A DNA stretch of 64,000 nt from Chryseobacterium sp. C-71 (GCF_020911865.1 NZ_CP087131.1:2232001-2296000); one strand, 5' to 3'; positions 26,597 through 36,265 are shown, numbered from the stretch's first letter. Program-made: numbers and translations. Notes: a model not told the origin generated them from the letters alone.

Positions 26597-27880
26597 TTAG
26601 TCTTCTAAGTTGTATTGTTTTATTTTTCTGTATAAAGTTCTTTGCGAAATACCGAGCTCATCTGCAGCTCTGTTTCTCCTTCCATTATGTTTTTCTAACG
26701 CCTTGATAATCAAATCTTTTTCATTGTTTTGAAGCGACAGGGATTCTGGTCTGTTTTCTTCAACTTCGATGTCTTCAAAATCTTCGTAATGGTCGTCAGA
26801 ATTTGAAATAATCGTCGGAGTTTGAACGTTTTGGTTATTATTATTTTCAAAAAACAACAAAGAGCTAGGGCTTGCATTTTGCTGTGGCTCAGGCGTATAA
26901 ATTCTATTGATCAAATTCTTTTCCTGATTGCTTAAGTCTGAAGTTCCTCTGTTTTTTATCAATTCCGAAGTTAAGGATTTTAAATCATTAATATCATTTC
27001 TCATATCGAAGAGAATTTTGTACATGATTTCTCTTTCGTTTCCGAAATCGGACTGTTTTTGCGTATTGGGATGATTAACGACCATTGGCAGATGAGAATC
27101 CATAGGAATATATTCTGTCAATTTTGCTACAGTTACACTCCTATCGGTTTCTACAACCGTCATTTGCTCTACCAAATTTCTCAGTTGTCGCACATTTCCC
27201 GGAAAAGTATAATTTTCGATATAATGAACGGCACTAGCTTCGAGCTGCAATTCCGGCATTCTGTATTTTTCGGCAAAATCGATTGCAAATTTTCTGAAAA
27301 GCAGATGAATATCTCCTTTTCTTTCTCTCAAAGCGGGCATATCAATTTGAACGGTATTCAAACGATAAAACAAATCCTCACGGAATCTGTTATCCTGAAT
27401 CGCCTTCATCATATTGACGTTAGTAGCCGCAACGATTCTCACATTCGTTTTCTGAACCTGCGAAGAACCCACTTTCATAAATTCGCCACTTTCTAAAACC
27501 CTCAACAGGCGAACCTGCGTCTGTAAAGGCAATTCACCCACCTCATCAAGGAAGATTGTACCACCGTCTGCGACTTCAAAATATCCTTTTCTGGTCGCTG
27601 TTGCTCCTGTAAAAGCGCCTTTCTCATGCCCGAAAAGTTCGGAATCAATCGTTCCTTCAGGAATTGCTCCACAGTTGACAACGATATACGGTTGGTGTTT
27701 TCTTTTCGATTCTGAATGAATAATTTTCGGGATAAATTCTTTCCCCACACCACTTTCCCCGATAACCAAAACGGAAATATCGGTAGGTGCCACTTGTATA
27801 GATTTTTCGAGGGCACGATTCAGAGCCGGAAAATTTCCGATAATTCCAAAGCGTGCTTTTATAGATTGTAAGTCTGCCAT
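26597..27880 (-). CDS. Sigma-54 interaction domain transcriptional regulator with Fis-type HTH
   Basis: 427 residues. AAA+ activator of sigma-54 polymerase. It lacks a receiver or other N-terminal sensor; the ATPase begins by residue 10. Walker A is GESGVGKE near 42, the sigma-54 contact loop GAFTGA near 91, Walker B is TIFLDEVGELP, and the arginine-finger region FREDLFYRLNTVQI follows. Residues 270-375 are a linker with polar runs (NNNNQN). The C-terminal Fis helix-turn-helix is DLIIKALEKHNGRRNRAADE then LGISQRTLYRKI. First gene of the operon with the membrane protein, LptE-like lipoprotein and acidic repeat protein. With no sensor domain, control is probably by expression or a separate partner. 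Confidence 0.93.
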   Translation of the reverse strand: MADLQSIKARFGIIGNFPALNRALEKSIQVAPTDISVLVIGESGVGKEFIPKIIHSESKRKHQPYIVVNCGAIPEGTIDSELFGHEKGAFTGATATRKGYFEVADGGTIFLDEVGELPLQTQVRLLRVLESGEFMKVGSSQVQKTNVRIVAATNVNMMKAIQDNRFREDLFYRLNTVQIDMPALRERKGDIHLLFRKFAIDFAEKYRMPELQLEASAVHYIENYTFPGNVRQLRNLVEQMTVVETDRSVTVAKLTEYIPMDSHLPMVVNHPNTQKQSDFGNEREIMYKILFDMRNDINDLKSLTSELIKNRGTSDLSNQEKNLINRIYTPEPQQNASPSSLLFFENNNNQNVQTPTIISNSDDHYEDFEDIEVEENRPESLSLQNNEKDLIIKALEKHNGRRNRAADELGISQRTLYRKIKQYNLED

Positions 27881-27921
27881 TTTCTTGATTTAAAGATTAA
27901 AAAATTAAAGATTTTTAAAAT

Positions 27922-28722
27922 TTACAGTTCTTCTATTTCTGCTCTGTAAACTTTGTTGAAATGATGTGTGTACCCATCTTTCATGCTTTTACCTTCATCG
28001 TAGCTTTTTAAAGCCATCTTTTTTAAATCTAAATAATCTTTGTTTCGAATTTTAGCAACTTTACTTTTAAAATAAATATTTTCGGCAAAATCGTATTGTT
28101 TGCTTTGTTTTTCGAAGTTTTCTAAAGCTTTGTCGTATTTGCTGAGTTCAAAATAAGTTACACCCAATTGGTAATAATCGAACAAACCAACATTATGTTC
28201 CTTTTTTGCCAACTGATTTTCTATGATAGAAATCGCCTTTTCTTTTTGTCCTAAAGCCGAATAACAGATAGCTTTTGCAACGTGCAATTCGTAATCGCCA
28301 TTGGCAGAATACCCTAAATATCCTGTAGGATAAATTTTCTCTAAAGCCTCAATATCTGCAATTGCGCCTTTGTAATCTCGCAAAAACTGATATTTGCACC
28401 ATCCACGGTAACCAAGGTGCATTTTGGGATCAAGCTCAACAGCTTTATCAATAAGTACTCTCCAGGTAACAAAATCACCGTTTTTCAAATATGGAACAGC
28501 TTTTTCCATATAAGCATTTGAAAAATTTGAACATAGCGCAATCGCTTTATCAAAGCCTTCCTGAGATTCTCTAAAACCTTGATACTCTCCCCAATAATTA
28601 TATAATTCACAAGCTTTTTTGCAATCGTCACTTTGCATGACGTTACAATTTACCTGTGACTGTAAGTTAGAATAAACTACGAGAATTAGAAGGCTAAGGT
28701 AATATTTCTGAAACTTTTCCAT
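27922..28722 (-). CDS. Secreted tetratricopeptide-repeat protein
   Basis: About 267 residues. Signal peptide (YYLSLLILVVYSNLQSQ) followed by TPR-like helices: KAIALCSNFSNAYMEKAVPY, LIDKAVELDPKMHLGYRGWC, AKAICYSALGQKEKAISIIE, YYQLGVTYFELSKYDKALEN. Cysteines in NCNVMQSDDCKKACELYNYW could form disulfides. The frame opens with TTG at 28728; ATG 28720-28722 is the likely start and lies inside the end of the upstream lipoprotein gene (29-bp overlap). Likely a periplasmic scaffold; function unknown. Confidence 0.75.
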   Translation of the reverse strand: MEKFQKYYLSLLILVVYSNLQSQVNCNVMQSDDCKKACELYNYWGEYQGFRESQEGFDKAIALCSNFSNAYMEKAVPYLKNGDFVTWRVLIDKAVELDPKMHLGYRGWCKYQFLRDYKGAIADIEALEKIYPTGYLGYSANGDYELHVAKAICYSALGQKEKAISIIENQLAKKEHNVGLFDYYQLGVTYFELSKYDKALENFEKQSKQYDFAENIYFKSKVAKIRNKDYLDLKKMALKSYDEGKSMKDGYTHHFNKVYRAEIEEL

Positions 28723-29203
28723 TCTCAATTTTATAGGTTAAATGTTGATAGTAATCTATTTTCTTGCCTTGAATTTCTGTTGGAAGCCAACCTTTTAAAC
28801 TTTTTGTAAAAGTAAAAAGCTGATCCGAAAGTTTTTTATCTAATTCTTTCTCAATATAATTTTCGTCCATTTCCTGCATTCTGAAAATTCCTGTTTTCCC
28901 TTCACAATTGACCACAAAACGTACCGTGATGTAGCCATTTACCGATTTTGAAGATGCAATATTTTCTTTTTCAAGTTTTCTGATGATGTCCAACTTTTCT
29001 CCTTCATATGGAATTCCTGATTCTGATGCATGATAGTATTGATAAGCGTATTCATTTTCTCCACACCTTTTAAAATTGGGATCATCTAGCTTTTCATCAA
29101 ACTCTATATTTCCTACATGGCTTGGATATTTTGAAACTGCTTTTTCTGTCTGACAATTCATCAGCAGAGGTATTAGTAATATGAAGAGGAATAAGTTTTT
29201 CAT
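28694..29203 (-). CDS. Lipoprotein with TonB C-terminus-like segment
   Basis: 169 residues. The lipobox LLMNC near residue 17 marks a lipoprotein. The segment NGYITVRFVVNCEGKTGIFR followed by LKGWLPTEIQGKKIDYYQHL resembles the beta-alpha-beta of TonB C-terminal domains, but no transmembrane anchor or Pro-rich linker is present, so it is not a canonical energy transducer. It overlaps the TPR gene. Three related small secreted proteins lie beyond miaB (31975-33385), suggesting local duplication. Confidence 0.65.
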   Translation of the reverse strand: MKNLFLFILLIPLLMNCQTEKAVSKYPSHVGNIEFDEKLDDPNFKRCGENEYAYQYYHASESGIPYEGEKLDIIRKLEKENIASSKSVNGYITVRFVVNCEGKTGIFRMQEMDENYIEKELDKKLSDQLFTFTKSLKGWLPTEIQGKKIDYYQHLTYKIENGKVSEILP

Positions 29204-29233
29204 TGTGTGTTTATAATAATTGTAAATCTTATT

Positions 29234-30328
29234 TTAATTTTCTTCTAAAATCTTGATAAAATCTTCTTTACTTGGCAATACGGTAAGATATTTACTTGCA
29301 AAAATCTGCTCATTATCTTCCGGCAACGTATAGCGTACCAAAGCTTCACTTTTATCCTGACAAAGAATAATTCCTATAGTTTTGTTTTCGTCATTTAGCT
29401 TTATTTCTCTATCATAAAAGTTGACATACATCTGCATTTGACCGATGTCCTGATGTTTTAGTTCACCAATTTTTAAATCAATTAAAACAAAACATTTCAA
29501 GATTCTATTGTAAAAAACCAAATCAATTTTAAAGTGTTTTTCATCAAAAGTAATCCTATTTTGTCTCGCTACAAATGTAAAACCTGTACCTAATTCCAAA
29601 AGAAAATGTTCTAATTTATCAATCAAGCCAGTTTCTAAATCATTTTCAGAATAGTTTGATTGTTCTTTTAAACCAAGAAACTCTAGAATGTAAGGATCTT
29701 TGATAAGATCTTTTGGCTTTTCAAAAATTTGTCCTTTTTCTGAAAGCTGAATGATCTCTTCTTTATTTTTGCTTAAAGATAATCTTGTATATAATGCAGA
29801 ATCGTATTGTCTTTGCAATTCTCTCAAGCTCCAGTTATTTTTAAAGCTTTCTATTTCGTAGAATTTTCTCTCATTGACATCCTTTATTCTCATCAATTTC
29901 AGATAATGCGACCATGAAAGATTGAAATCAATAGATGCTATCTTACTGATTTTTAAGGATTCGGACAGTTTTCGTTCTTTTTCTAAATTCATAGAAGGTA
30001 CTGACGAAATCTGGTTTTGAGAATTCGTCAACAGTGTTGACGAAATTTGTTCAGAATACGTTTTATAAAAAAATCTCATCCTGTCTAAATTCTCTACCGA
30101 AAACCCTTTTCCAAACCTTTCAGTTAAATGAGATGACAAATCTTTGAGTAGAGCTTTTCCGTATTCTGCACGATTTTCACCATTCTGCTCGTTTTCCACA
30201 ATCATTCTACCAATCTCAAAATAAGTCAGCACCATTGTCTGATTCACAGCAACGGCGACTTTCTTTCTGGCATTTTCTAATAATGCAGAAATATTCTGAA
30301 GAAGCTCTTTTGATTGCAGATCGCTCAT
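29234..30328 (-). CDS. PDDEXK nuclease domain protein, DUF1016/YhcG family
   Basis: 364 residues. The N-terminal DUF1016 region has ALLENARKKVAVAVNQTMVL, YFEIGRMIVENEQNG and GKGFSVENLDRMRFFYKTYS with LSWSHYLKLMRIKD. The C-terminal nuclease core has LEHFLLELGTGFTFVARQNR, then the catalytic-type FKIDLVFYNRILKCFVLIDL (D...hxDhK-like; Lys in DLKIGEL) and GQMQMYVNFYDRE. Such proteins are often associated with restriction or defence loci; here it stands alone between miaB and small secreted proteins, so its role is unclear. The middle of the protein looks intact. Confidence 0.88.
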   Translation of the reverse strand: MSDLQSKELLQNISALLENARKKVAVAVNQTMVLTYFEIGRMIVENEQNGENRAEYGKALLKDLSSHLTERFGKGFSVENLDRMRFFYKTYSEQISSTLLTNSQNQISSVPSMNLEKERKLSESLKISKIASIDFNLSWSHYLKLMRIKDVNERKFYEIESFKNNWSLRELQRQYDSALYTRLSLSKNKEEIIQLSEKGQIFEKPKDLIKDPYILEFLGLKEQSNYSENDLETGLIDKLEHFLLELGTGFTFVARQNRITFDEKHFKIDLVFYNRILKCFVLIDLKIGELKHQDIGQMQMYVNFYDREIKLNDENKTIGIILCQDKSEALVRYTLPEDNEQIFASKYLTVLPSKEDFIKILEEN

Positions 30329-30373
30329 TAACTATTTAAAATAAATTTAAAATTAAGACTTAAAACTTTAAAA

Positions 30374-31810
30374 TTATTCCACTGTTTCCCCTAAAAGCGT
30401 GCCTTGCGTATTACCGTGAACAAAAACATCCACAATGTCACCCAATTTCTGACCTTCCAACATATCAAAAACGCAAACTGCATTTTGAGAGTTTCTGCCT
30501 TTCCATTGGTTTTTGTTTTTCTTAGAAATTCCTTCAATTAAAACACTGTGAACTCTTCCTACGTAACCCTGCATTCTTTTTCTTGATAATTCCCCTTGCA
30601 AAGCAATTACTTCTGCTAAACGTCTTTGCTTAACATCAGCAGGAATATCATCTTCCATTTTTTTGTGAGCCGGAGTTCCCGGTCTTTCGGAGTAAGAGAA
30701 CATATAACCATAGTCATATTCTACCTCTCTCATCAGGCTTAAGGTATCTTGATGATCTTCTTCAGTTTCACCACAAAAACCAATGATCATGTCTTGAGAA
30801 AACGAAATATCAGGAACGATTTCTTTCGCTTTTCTTATTAATTCTAAATACTCTTCACGGGTATGTTGTCTGTTCATGGCTTCAAGCATTCTGTTGCTTC
30901 CACTTTGAACCGGTAAATGGCAGTAATTACAGATATTATCATGTTTTGCCATCGTTCTGAATACATCCAAACTCATATCCTGAGGATTGGAAGTTGAGAA
31001 TCTGATTCTCATCTGAGGAACAGCTTTGGCAACCGAATCGAGAAGTTTAGAGAAGTCAACCGCTGTGGCTTTTTGCATTTCTGATGCTTTTGCGAAATCT
31101 TTTTTCGGACCGCCACCGTACCATAGATACGAATCAACATTTTGCCCGAGAAGCGTGATTTCTTTATAACCACTTTCCCAAAGACTTTTACATTCTTCTA
31201 AAATAGAGTGCGGATCACGGCTTCTTTCTCTACCTCTTGTAAAAGGAACCACGCAGAATGTACACATATTGTCGCAACCTCTTGTGATCGTCACAAAAGC
31301 TGTTACACCATTTCCGCCCAAACGAACAGGATTGATGTCAGCATATGTTTCTTCTTTAGATAGAATTACATTGATGGCATCTCTTCCGTCTTCGGTTTCT
31401 TTTAAAAGGTTGGGTAAATCTCTATAAGCATCAGGACCAACAACTAAGTCGACCAATTGTTCTTCCTCTAAAAACTTAGTTTTGAGCCTTTCAGCCATAC
31501 AACCTAAAACACCAACGGTCATGTTGGGTCTTTCTTTTTTTAGATTTTTGAACTGTGCAAGACGCATTCTCACGGTCTGCTCAGCTTTTTCACGGATAGA
31601 ACATGTATTTAATAAAATCAAATCTGCTTCTTCAACTTTCAGTGTCGTGTTGTAACCCTGATCATTCAAAATAGAAGCAACAATCTCAGAATCTGAAAAA
31701 TTCATCTGACAGCCGTAGCTTTCTAAAAAGAGTTTTTTAGAATTTCCGGTTTTTTCTGCAATAGCAAAAGCCTCTCCCTGCTTGGTTTCGTCTATATATT
31801 TTTCTTGCAC
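30374..31810 (-). CDS. miaB: tRNA-2-methylthio-N6-isopentenyladenosine37 synthase
   Basis: 478 residues. Radical-SAM methylthiotransferase that adds the 2-methylthio group to i6A37 of tRNAs. The N-terminal domain has the three cluster cysteines in [25 protein letters not shown] and [10 protein letters not shown]. The radical-SAM motif is [13 protein letters not shown]. The TRAM domain is at the end ([37 protein letters not shown]). In other Flavobacteriia miaB is directly followed by the sigma-54 activator; here DUF1016 and secreted-protein genes lie in between. A TAnnTTTG element lies 90 bp upstream. Confidence 0.97.
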   Translation of the reverse strand: MQEKYIDETKQGEAFAIAEKTGNSKKLFLESYGCQMNFSDSEIVASILNDQGYNTTLKVEEADLILLNTCSIREKAEQTVRMRLAQFKNLKKERPNMTVGVLGCMAERLKTKFLEEEQLVDLVVGPDAYRDLPNLLKETEDGRDAINVILSKEETYADINPVRLGGNGVTAFVTITRGCDNMCTFCVVPFTRGRERSRDPHSILEECKSLWESGYKEITLLGQNVDSYLWYGGGPKKDFAKASEMQKATAVDFSKLLDSVAKAVPQMRIRFSTSNPQDMSLDVFRTMAKHDNICNYCHLPVQSGSNRMLEAMNRQHTREEYLELIRKAKEIVPDISFSQDMIIGFCGETEEDHQDTLSLMREVEYDYGYMFSYSERPGTPAHKKMEDDIPADVKQRRLAEVIALQGELSRKRMQGYVGRVHSVLIEGISKKNKNQWKGRNSQNAVCVFDMLEGQKLGDIVDVFVHGNTQGTLLGETVE

Positions 31811-31900
31811 TATAGTCTGTTTTAGGTTTAAAATTTAAAGCTAATTACTCAATAAAATTTGAACTAAAAAAACAATTAAATCTTAAAATCGTTGAATTTG

Positions 31901-31908
31901 CAAAGATA
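31901..31908 (-). promoter_or_regulatory. Putative -7 promoter element for miaB (TATCTTTG)
   Basis: Minus-strand TATCTTTG 91 bp upstream of miaB; no convincing -33 element. Confidence 0.4.
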
Positions 31909-31974
31909 CAAAATATTGTGACAGAATGTCAGAAAGACAATTATAGTTTAAATCGACGAGTTAGAAAAATTCAA

Positions 31975-32700
31975 TTAATTCGCATTAAATCTAATTGGCA
32001 TTCTAAAAACCTGTTTTACCGCCACTCCTTTGTAGTAGCCTGGTTTCCAATGTGATTTTTTAGTATTAGAAGCGCATTTCACAACCATTTCGTTGAACTT
32101 TTCTAAATTTGATTGATTCTCAATGTAAAAGAATCCAGCATCTCCATTTGTATCGACATCAAAATTTATTACGAAAGAGTAATCTGCACTAGATCGGTAA
32201 CCGTTTACGTCAAAACACTTCACAAAATTCTCTCTGAATTTCATAATGTCGCTTTCTTTATCTTTATAGATGTAGACTGGTTTTGAGAAATCTTCTTCAT
32301 CCGACTTATTATTCAATAACAAATCATCCGAAAAAAGCGTACAAAACATAGCCGGTGTTTTTTTTCCATCTATTTCGGCAGGCTTCCAGTTATTAGTCTG
32401 CTTTATTACTTCCAACACTTTACTTTTCAAACACTTATTATTTTCAACGGCATTTGTATCATCATCAGCAACATACTTTACTTTACTGTCCGGATACACA
32501 ATAAATCTCATAAATAATGCTTCTGTTTTTTCGCACGGTTTTATATTATTTTTTACAACAATCTGCTGAATATCTTCGAAAAGGCCTTTTCGCCCACCTT
32601 CATAAAAGTCTTGACCTTTCGGATAATTGTATAAAACTTGTGCATTTATCTGAAAAAGAGAAGTTATAAAACTTAATAAAAATAATAATTTTCTAATCAT
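31975..32700 (-). CDS. Secreted protein with two TonB C-terminus-like segments
   Basis: 241 residues. Signal peptide ending QINAQ. Two segments share the layout strand, cysteine, then W-K-P: MRFIVYPDSKVKYVADD ... TNNWKPAEIDGKKTPAMF and SFVINFDVDTNGDAGFFYIE ... SHWKPGYYKGVAVKQVFRMP. This resembles a duplicated TonB C-terminal fold without an anchor. ATG at 32698-32700. It follows the decayed paralogue at 32693-32891 and the 164-residue paralogue upstream on the same strand. Role unknown; secreted paralogue family. Confidence 0.65.
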   Translation of the reverse strand: MIRKLLFLLSFITSLFQINAQVLYNYPKGQDFYEGGRKGLFEDIQQIVVKNNIKPCEKTEALFMRFIVYPDSKVKYVADDDTNAVENNKCLKSKVLEVIKQTNNWKPAEIDGKKTPAMFCTLFSDDLLLNNKSDEEDFSKPVYIYKDKESDIMKFRENFVKCFDVNGYRSSADYSFVINFDVDTNGDAGFFYIENQSNLEKFNEMVVKCASNTKKSHWKPGYYKGVAVKQVFRMPIRFNAN

Positions 32701-32891
32701 GGTTATATGTATTTAATTTAAAATCAACTTTTATAATATATTTTGAACTTATTGGGATACCATCTTTCGTAGTCCGCTTCCATTTACCTTTACTTTTTTT
32801 AATGCATATTGGGAATCATTCATAAACGTCTCTTGTGAAAAGCCTTTAAAACCTAAAACAATAATAAGGGTGCTGATAAATATTTTTTCAT
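32693..32891 (-). pseudogene. Decayed TonB-C-terminus-like secreted protein gene
   Basis: ATG at 32889-32891 overlaps the stop codon of the preceding gene (TAATG). In frame it stops after 12 codons. Shifting at the first poly-A run (six A) restores a signal peptide, IFISTLIIVLGFKGFSQ, and a second shift at another A-run restores GKWKRTTKDGIPISSKYIIK followed by VDFKLN, matching the last strand of the two intact neighbours (NWIPASCNGQSVTSEVKIKM). The repaired product would be only about 67 residues, so an internal deletion is also likely. Confidence 0.6.
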
Positions 32892-33385
32892 TATAAATCT
32901 GTCGCTATTGATGAAAAGTTCATTTTTATTTTAACCTCTGATGTAACAGATTGTCCATTGCAACTTGCAGGAATCCAGTTTTTGTTGATTCTGCGAACAA
33001 CATATTTCATATCTTCAAAGAAGACCTGACTGTTGTTTACTTTGGGAGAACCTTCAACATCGATTACCTTACCTGTTTGATCAATGGTCAATGTAAATGT
33101 AAAATCACCATTCAAGACATAAAATTCAGAGTTTAGATAATTGTACATATACTTCCTCAAAGTGTCTTTGTAAACGCTGATGCCGTCAGGATATGAAGCC
33201 GCCTTAAAATCCTTACAGTTTTTAACAGCGACCTGCAGAAAAGGTTCTTTTATATTTATTTTTAAAATAGTCTTATTGTTTTCAAGAAGCACCGTCTCTT
33301 CCTGATCTTCTATATCATATTGTGCAAAAGCAAAACTTGTCACAAATAGACTTAAAAACAAAGCTAATGTTCTTATAATTTTCAT
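32891..33385 (-). CDS. Secreted TonB C-terminus-like protein
   Basis: 164 residues. Signal peptide (LALFLSLFVTSFAFAQ). The C-terminal half has FTFTLTIDQTGKVIDVEGSP, YVVRRINKNWIPASCNGQSV and TSEVKIKMNF, the strand-helix-strand order of a TonB C-terminal domain with the final W-x-P motif. No transmembrane anchor remains after cleavage. It overlaps the decayed paralogue downstream and shares features with the proteins at 31975-32700 and 28694-29203. Confidence 0.68.
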   Translation of the reverse strand: MKIIRTLALFLSLFVTSFAFAQYDIEDQEETVLLENNKTILKINIKEPFLQVAVKNCKDFKAASYPDGISVYKDTLRKYMYNYLNSEFYVLNGDFTFTLTIDQTGKVIDVEGSPKVNNSQVFFEDMKYVVRRINKNWIPASCNGQSVTSEVKIKMNFSSIATDL

Positions 33386-33486
33386 TTTTAAATTCTTAAA
33401 ACAAAGATAAAACTTAGATAATTATAAAAAATAAAAACTTCACACTTGAGCGCAAAGTTTAGTTAAAATAGTCGTATTCAAATTAT

Positions 33487-34731
33487 TTAAACAGCGACCA
33501 TTTGATTTTTGACTTTGCTCCCGGTTTCTTTCAGTAAAAATGAAATTAAAATCGCCAACACAATTCCTGCAACCCAAAATAAAACGGATTGCTCAAAATG
33601 TAAATTTCCGGCAGAAATATCTAAGCTTTTCCCAAACCATCTGCTGAAAACCGGACTCAGTAAAGTTGTGACGCCAAAAGTTATAAAGTTGATTGCTCCC
33701 GTAGCGCTTCCTTTTACATAATCAGGATTCGTTTCTTTAATCACAGAATACGGAATCATCGCCGCACCCGAGCCTACTCCAAAAATAAACATACTGATTT
33801 TTGCAGCATACAAATCCGGAAGGTAAATCATTTGAAGAAAACTTAAAATCATCAATAATGCTCCACCAACCAAAACAGGTTTTCTGCGACCTATTTTATC
33901 GGTAATAAAGCCTAGTAACGGGCAACCAAAAGCCCAACCAAAAGCAACCATCGCACTGGTAATCGTTGCATCACGGAAAAGAAACTGCTTATCTTTTTCG
34001 AAAAAAGCAACCGCCCAGGTCATTGCAAAAATGGTAGTTGGTGCGAAAAGTAATCCTGAAATAATTCCGCAAAGCCAAGACTGTGGGTTTTTAAAAACGA
34101 CTTTATACGTTTCTAAATATCCAACAGATTGATGTGGTTTTTCTTCCATTTCTACTGGTTGATCATCTTTAGGAGTAAAAAAGTAGAGCAAAACAGCTGT
34201 AATAATGGTGATAATTCCAGACCAAAGCCAAAAACTGTTGATATTAATTCCTTCTTCCACCCAAGGTCCTACTAAAAATTGTCCGGCAGTTCCACCCAAC
34301 ATTCCGATGCATTGTGTTGCTCCGATGGCTGTTGCCAAAGATTTTGATGAAAAGCCTTTACTGGCAAGATAAACGCAGCCCGGAAAAGCAAAAGCACAGC
34401 CTGCTCCTTGTAATAATCTTCCGGTAATTCCGGCGGTTTGGCTTGAAATTAAAAATAATAAACAGCCTATTCCTAAAATCAAACAGCCTGCAAAAAGAGA
34501 GCGTTTACCTCCAAATTTATCTAAAGCAATTCCGGCAATCAAACTACAGGTAGAATAGGTGTAATAATAAGTACCCACCATGCTGATCAGTTTCAGTTCG
34601 GTCGTTTTAAAATTATTGACCAATTCAGGAATCATCACAGCCGGAGCCGCTCTGATCACGTAATCTAAAAAATAAAATATAAGACCGAATACCCATGCAA
34701 TGACATAGAATTTTTTCAAAATACTACTCAT
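33487..34731 (-). CDS. Major facilitator superfamily transporter
   Basis: 414 residues with twelve predicted membrane segments. The loop 2-3 MFS motif is ALDKFGGKRSLFAG near residue 68, and its repeat FITDKIGRRKPVLVGG is near 255. The N-terminus ends with DYVIRAAPAVMIPELVNNFK, as in the sugar-phosphate/anion-cation type of MFS. The substrate is not evident. The C-terminus is short and charged. ATG 34729-34731. Single gene; the gap upstream to lysA (285 bp) holds a lysA terminator but no other gene. Confidence 0.9.
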   Translation of the reverse strand: MSSILKKFYVIAWVFGLIFYFLDYVIRAAPAVMIPELVNNFKTTELKLISMVGTYYYTYSTCSLIAGIALDKFGGKRSLFAGCLILGIGCLLFLISSQTAGITGRLLQGAGCAFAFPGCVYLASKGFSSKSLATAIGATQCIGMLGGTAGQFLVGPWVEEGININSFWLWSGIITIITAVLLYFFTPKDDQPVEMEEKPHQSVGYLETYKVVFKNPQSWLCGIISGLLFAPTTIFAMTWAVAFFEKDKQFLFRDATITSAMVAFGWAFGCPLLGFITDKIGRRKPVLVGGALLMILSFLQMIYLPDLYAAKISMFIFGVGSGAAMIPYSVIKETNPDYVKGSATGAINFITFGVTTLLSPVFSRWFGKSLDISAGNLHFEQSVLFWVAGIVLAILISFLLKETGSKVKNQMVAV

Positions 34732-34960
34732 TACAATAATGTTATATTTTTAAGATTGATAGCTTTACAAGTATTTTTCTGGTAGAAAATTTTGGCATTA
34801 AAAGATATCTGTCGCATTCATTGTTGTTTTAAAACTTCATTCACTTTCTGAATTGATTTTTTCATATCAGAAAGACAAATTTAGTCATTTAATTATTAAA
34901 GATTCAAATTGAAGCATTAAGGTGTTTTTGATTTGATTAATATAACTTTCATCCAAAAAA

Positions 34961-34988
34961 AATACTCCGCAATTTCTTACGGAGCATT
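34961..34988 (-). terminator. Intrinsic terminator after lysA
   Basis: AATACTCCG (34961-34969) and CGGAGCATT (34980-34988) pair with one mismatch around a 10-nt loop; T-run on the minus strand, 28 bp beyond the lysA stop. Confidence 0.65.
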
Positions 34989-35016
34989 TTTTATATTAAT
35001 TTTTCGAGCAAAAATT

Positions 35017-36216
35017 TTATAAAACTTCAATCTGATTTCTCAAAAGATCTTCAAATTCGTCTCTTTTTCTGATCAAATGCGCTTTTCCGTCTAAGAAAAG
35101 AACTTCAGCAGGTTTTAATCTTGAATTGAAATTTGTACTCATCTCAAAACCGTAAGCACCTGCAGTGTGGAAGGCCAAAACATCGCCTTCTCTCACTTCA
35201 TTCAACTTTCTGTCCCAGGCAAAGGTATCGGTTTCACAGATGTTTCCTACAACAGTATAAATTCTTTCTGCACCTTTTGGGTTTGACAAATTTTCAATAG
35301 TGTGGTAAGAATCGTAAAACATTGGACGGATCAAATGATTGAATCCTGAATTAACCCCAACAAAAACTGTTGCTGTTGTTTGCTTAATGACATTCGCTTT
35401 CACCAATAAATACCCACATTTTCCAACCAAAAACTTCCCAGGTTCGAACCAAAGTTCAAATTTCTTACCGGTCTCTTTAGAAAAATCTGAAATCGCTTTC
35501 TCAACTTTTTTACCTAAGGCTTTCACATCTGTTTCCATATCGCTTTCCTGATACGGGATTTTGAAACCGCTTCCCATATCCAGATATTTCAGATTCGGGA
35601 AATGTTCAGATAATTCAAGCATAATTTCAAGAGCCTGCAAAAATACTTCAGGATCTTTAATTTCGCTTCCTGTATGCATGTGAAGACCTTCTACATTCAG
35701 GTTGGTACTTTTCATCACACGCTCGATGTGACGCATCTGGTGAATAGAAATTCCAAATTTCGAATCGATATGTCCTGTGGAAATTTTATGGTTTCCGCCA
35801 GCATAAATATGCGGATTGATTCTTACAAAAATAGGATACGTATTTCCGTATTTGTTCCCAAATTGCTCAAGAATTGAGATATTATCGATGTTGATATGAA
35901 CACCGTGCATCATTGCTTCTTCTATTTCAGCTAAGTCAACACAATTGGGAGTAAATAATATTTTTTCTTTAGGAAAACCGGCTTTTAAGCCTAATTTCAC
36001 CTCACTAATGGAAACGCAATCCAAAGAAGCGCCGAGGTTCTTTATGTATTTTAAAATATTGATGTTCGTTAAAGCCTTTGCAGCATAAAAGAACTTGGTG
36101 TGTTTTAAAAAAGAAGATGTAAGTTTCTCGTATTGAGTTTTGATCGATTCAGCATCGTAAACATACACCGGTGTGCCAAATTCTTGGGCAATCTTTAATA
36201 ATTCTTTTGAATTCAT
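35017..36216 (-). CDS. lysA: Diaminopimelate decarboxylase
   Basis: 399 residues. PLP enzyme making lysine from meso-diaminopimelate, the last step of lysine synthesis. The PLP lysine is in FFYAAKALTN near residue 47; LHMHTGSEI, DMGSGFKIPY, EPGKFLVGKCGYLL and NICETDTFAWDRKL are all in place. Length is typical of the Bacteroidota form. ATG at 36214-36216. The gene stands alone; its 5' region encodes a lysine-rich leader peptide and a strong terminator, arguing for attenuation by lysine supply. Confidence 0.96.
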   Translation of the reverse strand: MNSKELLKIAQEFGTPVYVYDAESIKTQYEKLTSSFLKHTKFFYAAKALTNINILKYIKNLGASLDCVSISEVKLGLKAGFPKEKILFTPNCVDLAEIEEAMMHGVHINIDNISILEQFGNKYGNTYPIFVRINPHIYAGGNHKISTGHIDSKFGISIHQMRHIERVMKSTNLNVEGLHMHTGSEIKDPEVFLQALEIMLELSEHFPNLKYLDMGSGFKIPYQESDMETDVKALGKKVEKAISDFSKETGKKFELWFEPGKFLVGKCGYLLVKANVIKQTTATVFVGVNSGFNHLIRPMFYDSYHTIENLSNPKGAERIYTVVGNICETDTFAWDRKLNEVREGDVLAFHTAGAYGFEMSTNFNSRLKPAEVLFLDGKAHLIRKRDEFEDLLRNQIEVL

Positions 36217-36239
36217 AATTTTAATTTAACATAAAAAAA

Positions 36240-36265
36240 GGCAGATTCTTCGAGAAGAGTCTGCC
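36240..36265 (-). terminator. Terminator hairpin in the lysA leader (candidate attenuator)
   Basis: GGCAGATTCTTC (36240-36251) pairs with GAAGAGTCTGCC (36254-36265), 11-12 bp with one G-T, followed on the minus strand by seven T residues (36233-36239), 17 bp before the lysA ATG. It can only terminate the leader transcript, because the gene itself begins after it. A rival pairing exists: AAGAGTT just after the leader-peptide stop can pair with GACTCTT in the 5' arm. Confidence 0.75.
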
